A program made the translations under genes and the position numbers. Positions 11,467 through 23,200 of a stretch of DNA of 64,000 bases are shown here, in pieces (the first letter of the stretch is position 1; the number at the start of each line of letters is the position of its first letter). Origin of the DNA: an uncultured Flavobacteriaceae bacterium (GTDB taxonomy: Bacteria; Bacteroidota; Bacteroidia; Flavobacteriales; Flavobacteriaceae); the NCBI GenBank assembly GCA_947489085.1, contig CANLCJ010000016.1:1-64000 (forward strand), written 5' to 3'. Below the pieces are notes generated by a model. That model saw only the letters and a program-made list of their open reading frames with translations, ran no database searches and was not told the origin of the DNA.

Positions 11467-11612
11467 AAGTTTGCGATTTTCTGGTTAATTTAATTTAAGC
11501 AAATATGTAAAATATATGCTAATGACTGATAATTATTATACGAACGTGTTAATTTATACGATAAAAATCATAAGCTGGATGCTTATAAATTTTAACATAG
11601 CGTAAACAGATT

Positions 11613-13388
11613 TTATCTGGGTTCTGTAGTAAACAATTCTAAACGTATTCTTGTAGTAGGGTCTTGGTTGTTACTCCCTACTAAAACAGTACCTCTTGGG
11701 GTAATAACAGTGTTAGAAGGTACTTCGGTTACAATGTCGTTAGTAGCATTTAACACGGGTGTGGTTATGCTTATGTTCACGTTATTGGTTACGGTTAGAC
11801 CTAAATCTGGGTTTGCAGCATTATTAACCAAAATATTATTTAAGTGGTCTGTTAACCTTAGCCTGTAAAAGGATAAACGCTCACCGTTTACTTCGGTTGT
11901 AGTTCGAGTACCGAGGCTAAATGTTCTAGATATTAACGGATCTAAATTTTCAACATCTTCTCCTGCAATTCTTGGATCTGTAATATAATCTAATATGGGA
12001 TCGTTAGTATCTGCGTTGTAAATATAAAGCCTATCGCTAGCATTAAAGGCATCACCATTTGGATCTGTAGTATTTGTTACAAATTGATTGTCTTCATACA
12101 CGATTAACTGCGCTTCGTTTATAAGGCGCTTCAATTCAAACCTACCATTAACAGGGGGTAAAATATTGCCTTCATCGTCCGTCTGTCTAAACGATTTTTT
12201 AAAGCAATCTAAAGCTGTTGCTCTAACAATAATAGGTTCTCCATTACTATTGTTACCGCAGTTACAATCCATTTCCAACTCGTCATCAAACAATTGTACT
12301 ACACTTACAGCGCCTTGAGTTCCTTTAAGAAACAAGGAAGCATCTCCTTCTATAGTATTGGGAGAAGTTGGTAATGTGTTGGCATTAAAGTTATTTATAA
12401 ATGTATTGAGTCTTACACCAGAAAAATTCAATCTAAACGAGTCATTTTCTCTATTAGCTGTACTATCTATAGATCGAGAGTAATTTACAATAACCTCGGC
12501 ATCTTCATCTAAAAAATCGAGCATTGCCATATTACTATCTGTTACATTTCCGTTAGGGCTAGCTTTTATATATAAGCCTCTGAAAAAGTTTTGAAATCTA
12601 CTAGGATCACTCAAAATTGCTTCGTCTGCTTCTAAAATTAAGGAACTCCAAAAAGCTCTAAGTTCATCACTTTCTGAGAGTTGTGCTTGTAATACAGGCT
12701 TTTCTTGAAATACTCCAGAGGCCAATGAATCTAAAATTACTATTGTATCTCTAACAATATTAAAGTCGTCATTCTCGTAGAGTAGCATGCCTGCCTGAGT
12801 ATCGAAATTTATTTCACTGTTATTTACTAAAGCTATATTGTCTTCGCCTCCAGCGTTAGCTCTAGAAAAATAAGTTTGCGTATCTTCTGCCGAGTTGGGA
12901 TCGAAATCTCTTAAGAAAAAGTTGTTTTGAAATACAGAAAGCTTAATAGATGAAGCTCTTGATAGATCATTATTTGTTATGAAAAGAGAATCTAAACTAA
13001 AGATGTTTTGTCTGTTAGCATCTGTAGAACGTGATACAAAATATGGAATTTGTAAAACTACCGATTCTATTCTTAAGTCGTTACCCGTAATAGTGTTGCC
13101 ATCGGCTGTAGATGGTGCTACTTGAGTTACTACACTAGCGGTTGTGGGGCCGTATATAGGGTCGTTAAAATGGCCTAACAAGTAGGATGGCAAACTGTTT
13201 ATCTGTTGGGCCTCTATATTTGCATTGTAAGCAAGAACGTCTACCGTAACCCTGGGTGTGTTAAAGTTAAAGTTGTTATCTCCAAGTACATCACTTTCAA
13301 GAGCGTTAAATTCTTCATCACAACTTAAAATCAATAAGAAAGCTGATAATAAAAGTAATGGGCGTGCAACACGTTTTAATATTTTCAT
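11613..13388 (-). CDS. DUF4270 domain-containing lipoprotein
   Basis: Lipoprotein signal (LLILSCDEEFNALESDVLG), overall DUF4270-like sequence and location between glmS and a glycogen synthase-like gene. Confidence 0.75.
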   Translation of the reverse strand: MKILKRVARPLLLLSAFLLILSCDEEFNALESDVLGDNNFNFNTPRVTVDVLAYNANIEAQQINSLPSYLLGHFNDPIYGPTTASVVTQVAPSTADGNTITGNDLRIESVVLQIPYFVSRSTDANRQNIFSLDSLFITNNDLSRASSIKLSVFQNNFFLRDFDPNSAEDTQTYFSRANAGGEDNIALVNNSEINFDTQAGMLLYENDDFNIVRDTIVILDSLASGVFQEKPVLQAQLSESDELRAFWSSLILEADEAILSDPSRFQNFFRGLYIKASPNGNVTDSNMAMLDFLDEDAEVIVNYSRSIDSTANRENDSFRLNFSGVRLNTFINNFNANTLPTSPNTIEGDASLFLKGTQGAVSVVQLFDDELEMDCNCGNNSNGEPIIVRATALDCFKKSFRQTDDEGNILPPVNGRFELKRLINEAQLIVYEDNQFVTNTTDPNGDAFNASDRLYIYNADTNDPILDYITDPRIAGEDVENLDPLISRTFSLGTRTTTEVNGERLSFYRLRLTDHLNNILVNNAANPDLGLTVTNNVNISITTPVLNATNDIVTEVPSNTVITPRGTVLVGSNNQDPTTRIRLELFTTEPR

Positions 13389-13417
13389 AACTATTTTTAG
13401 AAGATGAACAGTGTGTT

Positions 13418-14227
13418 CTAGCCTAAAACTTCAGTATTGAAAAACTGTGTATAAGCATCACCAAATTCATCTTTAGTTTTATATTCTAAAACAGGTTTTT
13501 TAGAATCTTTAATATATGTTTCTAAATTTTCAGGTAAAACTTCAGAACCTACTATCAATGCATCAGAATAATCTACAGCAACTTTCATAAGATTGTTGTA
13601 TGAAGGTTCTTCAAGAGGTTTTATAGCTTCTTCGTTTATATTGTCAAATTTAATTTTATTGACCATATCTTTGTTTAACGTATCGTTAAAACTTTGATTG
13701 TATATAGAAGTAACTATTTTACTTTCGTTAAATAACGGTTCATCTTTATAATATTCTCTTAAATACAGAGGGAGCAGAGATGCGAGCCAACCGTGTACAT
13801 GGATAATGTCTGGCGACCAATTTAATTTTTTCACGGTTTCTATAACACCTTTAGCAAAAAATATGGCACGCTCATCGTTATCTTTAAATAATTCGCCATT
13901 CTCATCGGTAAGCGTGGCTTTTCTTTTAAAATACTCGTCGTTATCTATAAAATATACTTGAATTCTTTCTTTTGGTATAGAAGCAACTTTAATAATTAGT
14001 GGCATGTCCAGATCGTTTATAACGAGGTTGATACCAGATAATCTAATCACTTCATGTAATTGGTGTCGCCTTTCATTAATATTACCGTAACGCGGCATAA
14101 AAATTCTAATTTGACCACCTTGTTGATTAACCATTCTAGGTGCCTCGAACGACATTGACGAAATTTCAGTTTCGGGTAAATAAGGCACGACTTCAGATGA
14201 TACATATAATATCCTCTTATCTTTCAT
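13418..14227 (-). CDS. Glycogen/starch synthase N-terminal (GT5 catalytic) domain protein
   Basis: MKDKRILYVSSEVVPYLPETE, PDIIHVHGWLASLLPLYL; start chosen at MKDKR rather than the longest ORF. Confidence 0.8.
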   Translation of the reverse strand: MKDKRILYVSSEVVPYLPETEISSMSFEAPRMVNQQGGQIRIFMPRYGNINERRHQLHEVIRLSGINLVINDLDMPLIIKVASIPKERIQVYFIDNDEYFKRKATLTDENGELFKDNDERAIFFAKGVIETVKKLNWSPDIIHVHGWLASLLPLYLREYYKDEPLFNESKIVTSIYNQSFNDTLNKDMVNKIKFDNINEEAIKPLEEPSYNNLMKVAVDYSDALIVGSEVLPENLETYIKDSKKPVLEYKTKDEFGDAYTQFFNTEVLG

Positions 14228-14335
14228 ATATGGTTTGCTTTTTGCAGATTCAAAAATAAAAACACGCAAAAGTACAAAAATTTATGCAATGTCCTTGTAA
14301 AATATTAAGTTTGCACCCATTAATTTTAGAGGAGT

Positions 14336-15187
14336 TTGAAGGTTTACACCAAAAAAGAGGAAATTGCTAAAGTAACACTTGCGCTAAAACAAGACAATGC
14401 TTCTGTTGGCATGGTACCAACTATGGGAGCGCTGCACGAAGGGCATTTGCAGTTGGTAATTAAGGCTTTGGAAACTAATAATGTTGTGGTAGTTAGCATA
14501 TTTGTTAACCCAACGCAATTCGATAATGTTGAAGATTTAGAAAAATACCCGCGTACATTAGAACAAGATATTAAGCTTTTGGAAACTGTTAGCACATCTC
14601 GTATTAGCGTTTATGCACCCAGTGTAGAGGATATTTATGAGGGCAATACCACTTCTGAAACTTTTGATTTTGACGGTTTGGAGTTTGAGATGGAAGGTAA
14701 GTTTCGCCAAGGACATTTCGACGGGGTAGGCACTATAGTTAAGCGCCTTTTAGATATTGTAAAGCCAAACCATGCTTATTTTGGAGAAAAAGATTTTCAA
14801 CAACTTCAAATAGTAAAAAAACTAGTAGAAAAGCATGCTATGCCCGTTACAGTTGTAGGATGTAGTATTCATAGAGAAGCTAGTGGGCTTGCAATGAGTT
14901 CTAGAAATACAAGATTAACCGCTGCACATAAAAAAGAAGCCCCTTTTATTTACAAGGTTTTAAAAACTGCTAAAAGTAAATTTGGCACAGAAAGTGCAAT
15001 AGAAGTGTTGGAATGGGTTGATAACCAGTTTAAAGCGAATGCGCTTTTAGAATTAGAATATTTTCTAATAGCAGATGTGGCAACCTTAAAACCAATAGAA
15101 CAAAAATTACATAACAAAAAGTACAGAGCTTTTATTGCTGTGTACGCAGGAGATATTAGACTTATTGATAATATCGCATTAAATTAA
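14336..15187 (+). CDS. panC: Pantoate--beta-alanine ligase (TTG start)
   Basis: [47 protein letters not shown]. Confidence 0.96.
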   Translation: MKVYTKKEEIAKVTLALKQDNASVGMVPTMGALHEGHLQLVIKALETNNVVVVSIFVNPTQFDNVEDLEKYPRTLEQDIKLLETVSTSRISVYAPSVEDIYEGNTTSETFDFDGLEFEMEGKFRQGHFDGVGTIVKRLLDIVKPNHAYFGEKDFQQLQIVKKLVEKHAMPVTVVGCSIHREASGLAMSSRNTRLTAAHKKEAPFIYKVLKTAKSKFGTESAIEVLEWVDNQFKANALLELEYFLIADVATLKPIEQKLHNKKYRAFIAVYAGDIRLIDNIALN

Positions 15188-15196
15188 TTATCTTTG
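15165..15196 (+). promoter_or_regulatory. Bacteroidota-type promoter for panD: TTG-N21-TATCTTTG
   Basis: TTG at 15165-15167 and TAnnTTTG match at 15189-15196, ending 4 bp before the panD ATG. Confidence 0.5.
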
Positions 15197-15200
15197 CCCC

Positions 15201-15551
15201 ATGCAAATTCAAGTTGTAAAATCTAAAATTCACAGAGTTAAATGTACAGGAGCTGCACTTAATTACATTGGTAGTATAACTATTGATGAAGATTTAATGG
15301 AAGCTGCAAATATTATTCAAGGCGAAAAAGTTCAAATTGTAAATAATAACAATGGTGAGCGTTTAGAAACCTATTGTATTCCAGGTCCCAGAAATAGCGG
15401 AGAAATAACACTTAATGGTGCCGCAGCTCGAAAAGTTGCAATTGGAGATACTCTAATTTTAATTACCTATGCTTTAATGGATATTGAAACGGCCAAATTA
15501 TTTAAGCCCGCTTTAGTGTTTCCAGATGAAGCTACAAATTTGTTGAAATAA
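15201..15551 (+). CDS. panD: Aspartate 1-decarboxylase
   Basis: [21 protein letters not shown], with NGAAARK and panC adjacency. Confidence 0.96.
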   Translation: MQIQVVKSKIHRVKCTGAALNYIGSITIDEDLMEAANIIQGEKVQIVNNNNGERLETYCIPGPRNSGEITLNGAAARKVAIGDTLILITYALMDIETAKLFKPALVFPDEATNLLK

Positions 15552-15555
15552 ACAC

Positions 15556-16524
15556 TTGAATCCTAAAGCCATAAAAACTATAAAAATAATACTCCCGTTA
15601 GCACTGGGTATTTTTTTAGTATGGTATTCCATATCGCAAATATCTTTAGAGAAATTATTAGGCTACTTTAAACAAGCAAATTACACCTTTGTTTTATTAG
15701 GCGTTTTATTTGGTTTGCTTAGTCATTTATCCAGAGCTTACAGATGGCGTTTTCAATTAGAGCCAATGGGCTATAATGTACATTTAGCCAATAGTATTAT
15801 GGCTGTTTTTGCTACCTATTTGATAAATTATACAATTCCTAGAGCAGGAGAAGTGGCTAGAGCTTCTATTTTAGCAAATTATGAGTCTGTGCCTTTCGAG
15901 AAAAGTATAGGTACTATAGTGGCAGAGCGTATTGCAGATTTAATAGTTATGCTATGCATTATTGCAGTAACATTGTGTTTACAATTCGATTTTATTTACG
16001 AGTTTCTTAGTGCTAAATTTAAGCCTCTAAAGCTTATAATAGCCTTTTTGGGACTTTCAATACTAGGTGCTTTATTTTTAGTTTACCTACGCAAAAGCAA
16101 GTCTAAAATAGCCTACAAAATTAGGAAGTTTGTTAATGGTTTAATAGAAGGCGCACTAAGCATATTTAAAATGAAGAAAAAGTGGCCGTTTATTCTGCAT
16201 ACAATATTTATCTGGAGCATGTATGTGCTAATGTTTTACATAACAACATTTTCGCTCCAAGAGACAAGTAATATTCCATTTGCTGCAATACTAATAGGTT
16301 TTATCGCAGCAAGTTTTAGTATAGCAGCTACCAACGGAGGTATAGGCTCTTATCCTTTAGCAATATACGCTGCATTTTCGTTGTTTGGTATAGCTAAAGA
16401 CCCAAGCATTGCATTTGGTTACATTATGTGGGGATCGCAAACAGTGCTGGTTATTATTTTTGGAGGGCTCTCTTTAGCGTATCTGCCAATTTTTAACAGG
16501 CGAAAAAGCCTAAAAAAGGCTTAA
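15556..16524 (+). CDS. Lysylphosphatidylglycerol synthase TM-region / UPF0104 family membrane protein (TTG start)
   Basis: Multiple TM helices; GxLSHLSRAYRWR; INYTIPRAGEVARASIL. Confidence 0.8.
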   Translation: MNPKAIKTIKIILPLALGIFLVWYSISQISLEKLLGYFKQANYTFVLLGVLFGLLSHLSRAYRWRFQLEPMGYNVHLANSIMAVFATYLINYTIPRAGEVARASILANYESVPFEKSIGTIVAERIADLIVMLCIIAVTLCLQFDFIYEFLSAKFKPLKLIIAFLGLSILGALFLVYLRKSKSKIAYKIRKFVNGLIEGALSIFKMKKKWPFILHTIFIWSMYVLMFYITTFSLQETSNIPFAAILIGFIAASFSIAATNGGIGSYPLAIYAAFSLFGIAKDPSIAFGYIMWGSQTVLVIIFGGLSLAYLPIFNRRKSLKKA

Positions 16525-16581
16525 CCAAGTACTTTTAATCTCTAGCTATATTTAGTACCTTGCCATAGTTAATCTACAATT

Positions 16582-17745
16582 ATGTTTAAAATGAAAAGAA
16601 TTATCTCGTCTATATTGTTTTTGCTAGTAGTGTCCCAGCTCTCTTTAGCACAGGTAAAGTATGAAATGTTTCAGTCGTCTAAATTAGGAGACGAACGTCA
16701 AATTAAAATACAATTACCTAGAGGTTACAGTCAAAATACAGAAAAAAATTATCCCATATTTATTGTTTTAGATGGAGATTATCTATTTGAACCCCTAGCA
16801 GGTAACGTAGATTATTACTCTTATTGGGAAGATATGCCAGAAGCTATAGTAGTTGGTGTAAACCAGTTAAACAAACGTTACGACGATTGTTTGTATTCTG
16901 AGCAAAATTCTTTACCTATAGATTCTGGTGCCAATTTCTTTGAGTTTATTGGCTTAGAACTTTTGCCTTACATAGAGAAAAGTTACAGAACCACTAATTT
17001 TAGAGTAGCAGTAGGACATGGAGAAACCGCCAACTTTATCAATTATTACCTTTTAAAAGCCAACCCTTTATTTCAAGCTTACATTGTTATAAGTCCAGAA
17101 TTAGCGCCAAATATGCTAGAGTACATACCAGAAAGTTTATCTAAAATAGAAACCAAACTGTTCTATTATCTAGCAGAAGCTGCAACAGATAATAAAACGG
17201 TTAAAGGAATGGCAGAATCTTTAAATACAGACATATCTATTCTAGATAATGAGAAGTTAGCCTACCAATTCGATACTTTCGAGAATGCATCCCATTACTC
17301 CTCACCAGCACACGCAATACCAAATGCATTGCAACATATATTTAATATTTATAAACCTATAAGTAAAAAAGAATACAAAGAAGAAATTTTAGAATTAGAA
17401 ATTTCTCCAGTAGTATATCTAGAAGAAAAATACCAGGCTATAGAAGATGTATTTGGAATTAAAAAGAAGATTTTAATAAACGATTTTAAAGCCATAGCTG
17501 CAGCTATAAAAAAACAAGAGATGTTCGAATATTATGAACCCCTAGGTAAATTGGCTAGAGAACATTATCCCTCTACGCTTTTAGGGAATTATTATTTAGG
17601 GCGTTTTTATGAAGAAACTGGAGAGCCTAAAAAAGCATTGCGAACATACCAGAATGCTTACACGCTAAAAGAAATAGCAGGTATAACAAAAGATAGAGTT
17701 TTAGAATTAGCAGACGCTATAAAAGAAGATTTCGGATACCATTAA
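16582..17745 (+). CDS. Alpha/beta hydrolase (esterase D/IroE-like) with C-terminal TPR-like region
   Basis: Signal peptide, IFIVLDGDYLFEP, VAVGHGETANFINYYLLKA, C-terminal LLGNYYLGRFYEETGEPKKALRTYQNAY. Confidence 0.75.
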   Translation: MFKMKRIISSILFLLVVSQLSLAQVKYEMFQSSKLGDERQIKIQLPRGYSQNTEKNYPIFIVLDGDYLFEPLAGNVDYYSYWEDMPEAIVVGVNQLNKRYDDCLYSEQNSLPIDSGANFFEFIGLELLPYIEKSYRTTNFRVAVGHGETANFINYYLLKANPLFQAYIVISPELAPNMLEYIPESLSKIETKLFYYLAEAATDNKTVKGMAESLNTDISILDNEKLAYQFDTFENASHYSSPAHAIPNALQHIFNIYKPISKKEYKEEILELEISPVVYLEEKYQAIEDVFGIKKKILINDFKAIAAAIKKQEMFEYYEPLGKLAREHYPSTLLGNYYLGRFYEETGEPKKALRTYQNAYTLKEIAGITKDRVLELADAIKEDFGYH

Positions 17746-19103
17746 TGGCTAAAGTAAAAACAACATTTTTTTGTCAAAATTGTGGAACGCAATATGCAAA
17801 ATGGCAAGGCCAGTGCAATGCTTGTAAAGCGTGGAATACCATAGCGGAAGAAGTATTGCAAAAGCCTGAGAAAAGCGATTGGAAAACACCTGACACAAGT
17901 GTAAAAACCACAATAAAACCCTTAAAAGTTAAAGACATAGACGTCTTTGAAGAAGCAAGATTAAATAGTTTAGACGAGGAATTTAATCGTGTTTTGGGAG
18001 GAGGGATCGTACCAGGATCGTTAATCCTGTTAGGAGGAGAACCTGGTATAGGCAAGAGTACATTGTTGCTCCAAATTTCGCTTAAGTTGCCTTATAAAAC
18101 ACTTTATGTCTCTGGAGAAGAAAGCCAAAAGCAAATAAAAATGAGGGCAGAGCGCATTAATCAAGACCACAACAATTGCTATATACTTACAGAAACAAAA
18201 ACGCAAAATATTTTTAAGCAAATAAAGCATTTAGAGCCAGATGTGGTTATTGTAGATTCCATACAAACATTGCATAGTGATTATATAGAATCTTCTTCAG
18301 GAAGTATTTCTCAAATAAAAGAGTGTACCACAGAGCTTATAAAATTTGCCAAAGAAACCGCTACGCCAGTCATTCTTATTGGACACATAACAAAAGACGG
18401 CAATATAGCAGGCCCCAAAATATTGGAGCACATGGTCGATACGGTTTTGCAATTTGAAGGCGATCGCAATCATGTCTTTCGAATATTAAGAGCGAATAAA
18501 AACCGTTTTGGCTCAACACACGAACTCGGTATTTACGAAATGAAGGGATCTGGACTTCGAGAAGTCTCCAACCCCTCAGAACTATTAATATCTAAAAAAG
18601 ACGATGAATTATCTGGAAATGTAGTAGCAGCTACATTAGAGGGTATGCGTCCTTTAATGATAGAAGTACAGGCTTTAGTGAGTACAGCAGTTTATGGTAC
18701 ACCGCAACGAAGTGCAACAGGGTTTAACGTAAAAAGGCTTAACATGCTTTTAGCTGTATTAGAAAAAAGAGCGGGCTTTAGGTTGGGTGCTAAAGATGTT
18801 TTTTTAAATATAACAGGAGGTATTACAGTAGACGATCCAGCTATAGATTTAGCTGTTGTAGCAGCAATACTTTCTTCTAACGAAGACGAACCCTTACAAA
18901 GCGATTTCTGTTTTGCTGCAGAAGTAGGGCTCTCTGGAGAAATAAGACCCGTACAACGTGTAGAGCAACGCATATTAGAAGCTGAAAAACTAGGTTTTTC
19001 AACAATATTTGTATCAAAATATAATAAAATAAGTCTAAAAAACAGTGCTATAAAAATAGAGTTGGTTTCTAAGATTGAGGATTTAGTAGACCTAATTATC
19101 TAA
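17745..19103 (+). CDS. radA: DNA repair protein RadA
   Basis: C4 zinc finger CQNCGTQYAKWQGQCNACKAWNT, Walker A GGEPGIGKSTLL, KNRFG motif. Confidence 0.97.
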   Translation: MAKVKTTFFCQNCGTQYAKWQGQCNACKAWNTIAEEVLQKPEKSDWKTPDTSVKTTIKPLKVKDIDVFEEARLNSLDEEFNRVLGGGIVPGSLILLGGEPGIGKSTLLLQISLKLPYKTLYVSGEESQKQIKMRAERINQDHNNCYILTETKTQNIFKQIKHLEPDVVIVDSIQTLHSDYIESSSGSISQIKECTTELIKFAKETATPVILIGHITKDGNIAGPKILEHMVDTVLQFEGDRNHVFRILRANKNRFGSTHELGIYEMKGSGLREVSNPSELLISKKDDELSGNVVAATLEGMRPLMIEVQALVSTAVYGTPQRSATGFNVKRLNMLLAVLEKRAGFRLGAKDVFLNITGGITVDDPAIDLAVVAAILSSNEDEPLQSDFCFAAEVGLSGEIRPVQRVEQRILEAEKLGFSTIFVSKYNKISLKNSAIKIELVSKIEDLVDLII

Positions 19104-19130
19104 AAACATTCAATAGAATTGCATTAATAC

Positions 19131-19166
19131 AATAAGGCAAGAATATTTAAGTATTCCTGCCTTTTA
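19131..19166. terminator. Bidirectional terminator between radA and the convergent lipoprotein gene
   Basis: AAGGCAAGAATA tttaag TATTCCTGCCTT stem-loop. Confidence 0.7.
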
Positions 19167-19195
19167 ATTTTATACTACCAAAATGTTAACAGTAA

Positions 19196-19723
19196 TTACC
19201 TATTGCCACAATCAATTTGGTAAAGTACAGAAAGATCTCTTTCAGTAAACCTGCCAGGTACACGAGTAACAGCATTAAGTCTTCTGTTAGCACCAATATT
19301 AGTATCTACCAAGCCAAATAACATTAACCTGCCATTAACTCTTGCGCCCGGTTGAGAATTAAATGAAGTCGGGAATTGGAAATCGCCTCTAGATCGCAAA
19401 ATAATTCTATCTACACCAGAAGATAAAAACCTGCTACTAAAAGCATCTCTCAATCTAATCTCTATATCGATACCTCTTGTATCGCGATCAATAGAGCTTC
19501 TAGGAATGTTATAAGTTTCTTCTCGTCCATTAAGATTCCTAACAACAAGGCGGTAGCTTATATTATTGCGTAACACTTCAGTATTACACCCTCCTTTTTC
19601 TGTTAGCGCTGTTGTTTCAGTTTCTAAAAGATTGGTGGTACTGCTGTCCTCTAATTGGTCGCTTTCACAAGATGAAAATAAGGCAATGGTTAGTGCCAAA
19701 AAAATGGATTTAATTGTCTTCAT
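19196..19723 (-). CDS. Hypothetical lipoprotein
   Basis: Lipobox ALFSSCES after a signal peptide; no recognised domain. Confidence 0.65.
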   Translation of the reverse strand: MKTIKSIFLALTIALFSSCESDQLEDSSTTNLLETETTALTEKGGCNTEVLRNNISYRLVVRNLNGREETYNIPRSSIDRDTRGIDIEIRLRDAFSSRFLSSGVDRIILRSRGDFQFPTSFNSQPGARVNGRLMLFGLVDTNIGANRRLNAVTRVPGRFTERDLSVLYQIDCGNR

Positions 19724-20286
19724 AATTTAAAATTTAGTTGTTTAATGTTTTTCGTTCCAAAAAAAACTTGGTTAGAGTGTCAGTTGACTTAACATTTTAA
19801 AAGAATACATCTTGTACGATAGAATCCCCTAAAGTGGTTAAAACAATTTTTTTGTAATAAAAAAACACATAATTAGTTGTTTTATCAACTCAAAATTATG
19901 TATTGGAATACATTGTGCTATCCTGTACAATACTGGTAATTTTGTTAAATTTTGAATTTTAACACATTGCAACAACGTTTTTTAGGTTGAGGTTTTTTAC
20001 CGTATAGTAATAATTGTTTTCACTATGTTATTGAATGATAAGCATTGAAACAGGTGTAATATTTACTTTTTTACCGGAGACTAGGTTGTTCTTAATTGAG
20101 AACTACAATTAAATTGATAAGCGCTAATTGGCATTAGGTTTTTAGAAATGTTTAAAAAAGGCGTGTGGGAGGAGCTGCGCCCAAGATAGAACAACCAACA
20201 TAAAAAGCTAAGTATAAATCTATTTATACTATTCTTCTTTTAAGTAGAATTCGTTAAATTCGCAAACTTATAAGAATTAGGTATAA

Positions 20287-23200
20287 ATGAGCGCTAAATT
20301 TACTGAATATAAAGGACTTGACTTGCCAAAAGTGGCAGACGAAATCCTAAAATACTGGCAGGAAAATAATATTTTCGAAAAAAGTGTAACTACAAGACAA
20401 GGTAAAGAACCTTATGTGTTTTACGAAGGGCCACCATCTGCAAACGGCTTGCCAGGAGTACATCATGTGTTAGCGCGCGCTATAAAAGATATTTTTCCAA
20501 GATATAAAACCATGAAAGGTTACCAAGTTAAGCGAAAAGCGGGTTGGGATACACATGGATTACCTATAGAGTTAGGAGTAGAAAAAGAATTAGGCATAAC
20601 TAAAGAAGATATAGGGAAAACCATATCTGTAGAAGACTATAATGCGGCTTGCCGTAAAGCAGTAATGCGCTATACAGGCATTTGGAACGATCTTACAGAG
20701 AAAATGGGGTATTGGGTAGATATGGACGATCCCTACATTACTTACGATCCCAAGTATATGGAATCTGTATGGTGGCTGCTAAAAGAAATTTACACTAAAA
20801 ACTTATTGTATAAAGGCTATACAATTCAGCCGTATTCGCCAAAGGCAGGAACAGGTTTAAGTTCTCACGAACTTAATCAGCCCGGGACATATCAAGATGT
20901 TACCGATACAACTATTGTAGGACAATTTAAAGCAAAAGAGGCCTCTTTACCAGCGTTTTTGCAAAACGAAGGAGACATCTATTTTTTAGCGTGGACAACC
21001 ACACCATGGACATTACCCAGTAATACCGCATTAACTGTAGGTCCAAAAATAGAATATGTTCTGGTAGAGACCTATAACCAGTATACTTTTGAGCCTATAA
21101 ACGTAGTTCTAGCAAAAAAACTAGTGAATTATCAATTTTCAGGAAAATTTACTAGAGTAGAAGAAAAAGCAGAACTGTTAAATTATAAGCAAGGTGATAA
21201 AAAAATACCCTACCATGTAGTTAAAGAGTTTTTAGGTAAGGATTTAGTGGGTATAACCTACGAGCAATTGCTCCCTTACGTATTGCCAAATAACAATCCA
21301 GAAAATGCCTTTAGAGTAATATCTGGAGACTTTGTAACAACAGAAGATGGTACAGGAATTGTACACACAGCACCAACATTTGGAGCAGACGATGCCTTGG
21401 TAGCAAAACAAGCCAAACCAGAAGTGCCACCAATGTTGGTAAAAGACGAAAACGGAAATTTGGTGCCGCTTGTAGATTTGCAAGGTAAGTTTAGACCAGA
21501 AGTAAAAGAGTTTGCAGGCAAATACGTTAAAAACGAATACTATACAGAAAATGCGCCCGAACGCTCTGTAGATGTAGAAATTGCTATAAAATTAAAAGAG
21601 GAAAACAAAGCTTTTAAGGTAGAAAAGTACAAGCATAGTTACCCCAACTGTTGGAGAACAGATAAACCAATACTCTATTATCCTTTAGACTCTTGGTTTA
21701 TAAAAGTAACCGATGTAAAAGCCCGTATGCACGAGCTAAACACAACAATAAACTGGAAGCCTAAAAGTACTGGAGAAGGGCGTTTTGGCAACTGGCTAGC
21801 AAATGCAAACGATTGGAACTTATCACGATCGCGTTACTGGGGTATCCCGTTACCAATTTGGAGAACAGAAGACGGAAAAGAAGAAATATGCATAGGATCT
21901 GTAGAGGAGCTAAAAGCAGAAATGGCAAAAGCAGTTGATGCAGGCGTTTTAGAAGCAGATATTTTTGCAGATTTTGAAGTTGGAAACAACTCAGACGAAA
22001 ATTATGCAAAACTAGACCTCCATAAAAACATTGTAGATAATATTGTTCTAGTTTCGCCTTCAGGACAGCCTATGCAGCGTGAAAGCGATTTAATAGACGT
22101 TTGGTTCGATTCTGGCGCTATGCCTTATGCACAATGGCATTACCCTTTCGAAAATGCAGACTTTATAGATAAAGGCACAACATTTCCAGCAAATTTTATA
22201 GCAGAAGGAGTAGACCAAACCAGGGGTTGGTTTTACACGCTACATGCCATTGGTACCATGGTGTTCGATTCTATAGCCTATAGAAATGTAGTTTCTAACG
22301 GATTGGTTTTAGATAAGAACGGACAAAAAATGTCCAAACGTTTAGGAAACGCTGTAGATCCATTTACCACCTTAAGTAATTACGGTGCAGATGCTACACG
22401 CTGGTATATGATAGCCAATGCAAACCCATGGGACAATTTAAAATTTGATTTAGATGGTGTTGAAGAAGTAAAACGTAAGTTTTTTGGAACGTTATACAAC
22501 ACCTATTCGTTTTTTAGCCTCTACACAAATTTAGATGGATTTAGCTACTCCGAAGCAGACATACCTCTGGAAGAACGTCCAGAATTAGACCGATGGATAC
22601 TTTCTGAGTTGCATACCTTAATACAACGCGTAGACGACTATTATGCAGATTATGAGCCTACAAAAGCAGCACGAGCAATATCAGACTTTACACAAGATAA
22701 TTTAAGTAATTGGTATGTGCGTTTAAGTAGAAGACGTTTTTGGAAAGGCGATTACCAAACCGATAAAATATCTGCCTACCAAACGCTTTACACATGTATG
22801 TTAACACTGGCAAAGTTAGGCGCACCTATCGCACCATTTTTTATGGATAAATTGTATTTAGACTTAAATGCTGTAACGCAAAAAGAAGCCTTCGAAAGTG
22901 TGCATTTATCAACTTTTCCAGTAGCAGACTCTGCTTATATAGACAAAAGTTTAGAGCGTAAGATGGAAGCAGCACAGACCATCTCGTCTTTAGTATTATC
23001 ATTACGAGCTAAAGAGAAAATTAAAGTGCGACAACCATTGCAAAAAATAATGATTCCTGTTAGTAGTACCACTCAAAAAGAAGAAATTTTGTCGGTTTGC
23101 GATTTGATAAAACACGAAGTGAATATTAAAGACGTAGAGTTAATGGAAGACGCTTCTGATATATTGGTGAAGCAAATAAAGCCTAATTTTAAAGCTTTAG

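Noticed and set aside
11467-11612. Possible glmS ribozyme/riboswitch upstream of glmS
   Set aside because: Short A/T-rich spacer with no recognisable ribozyme core; not expected in this lineage.
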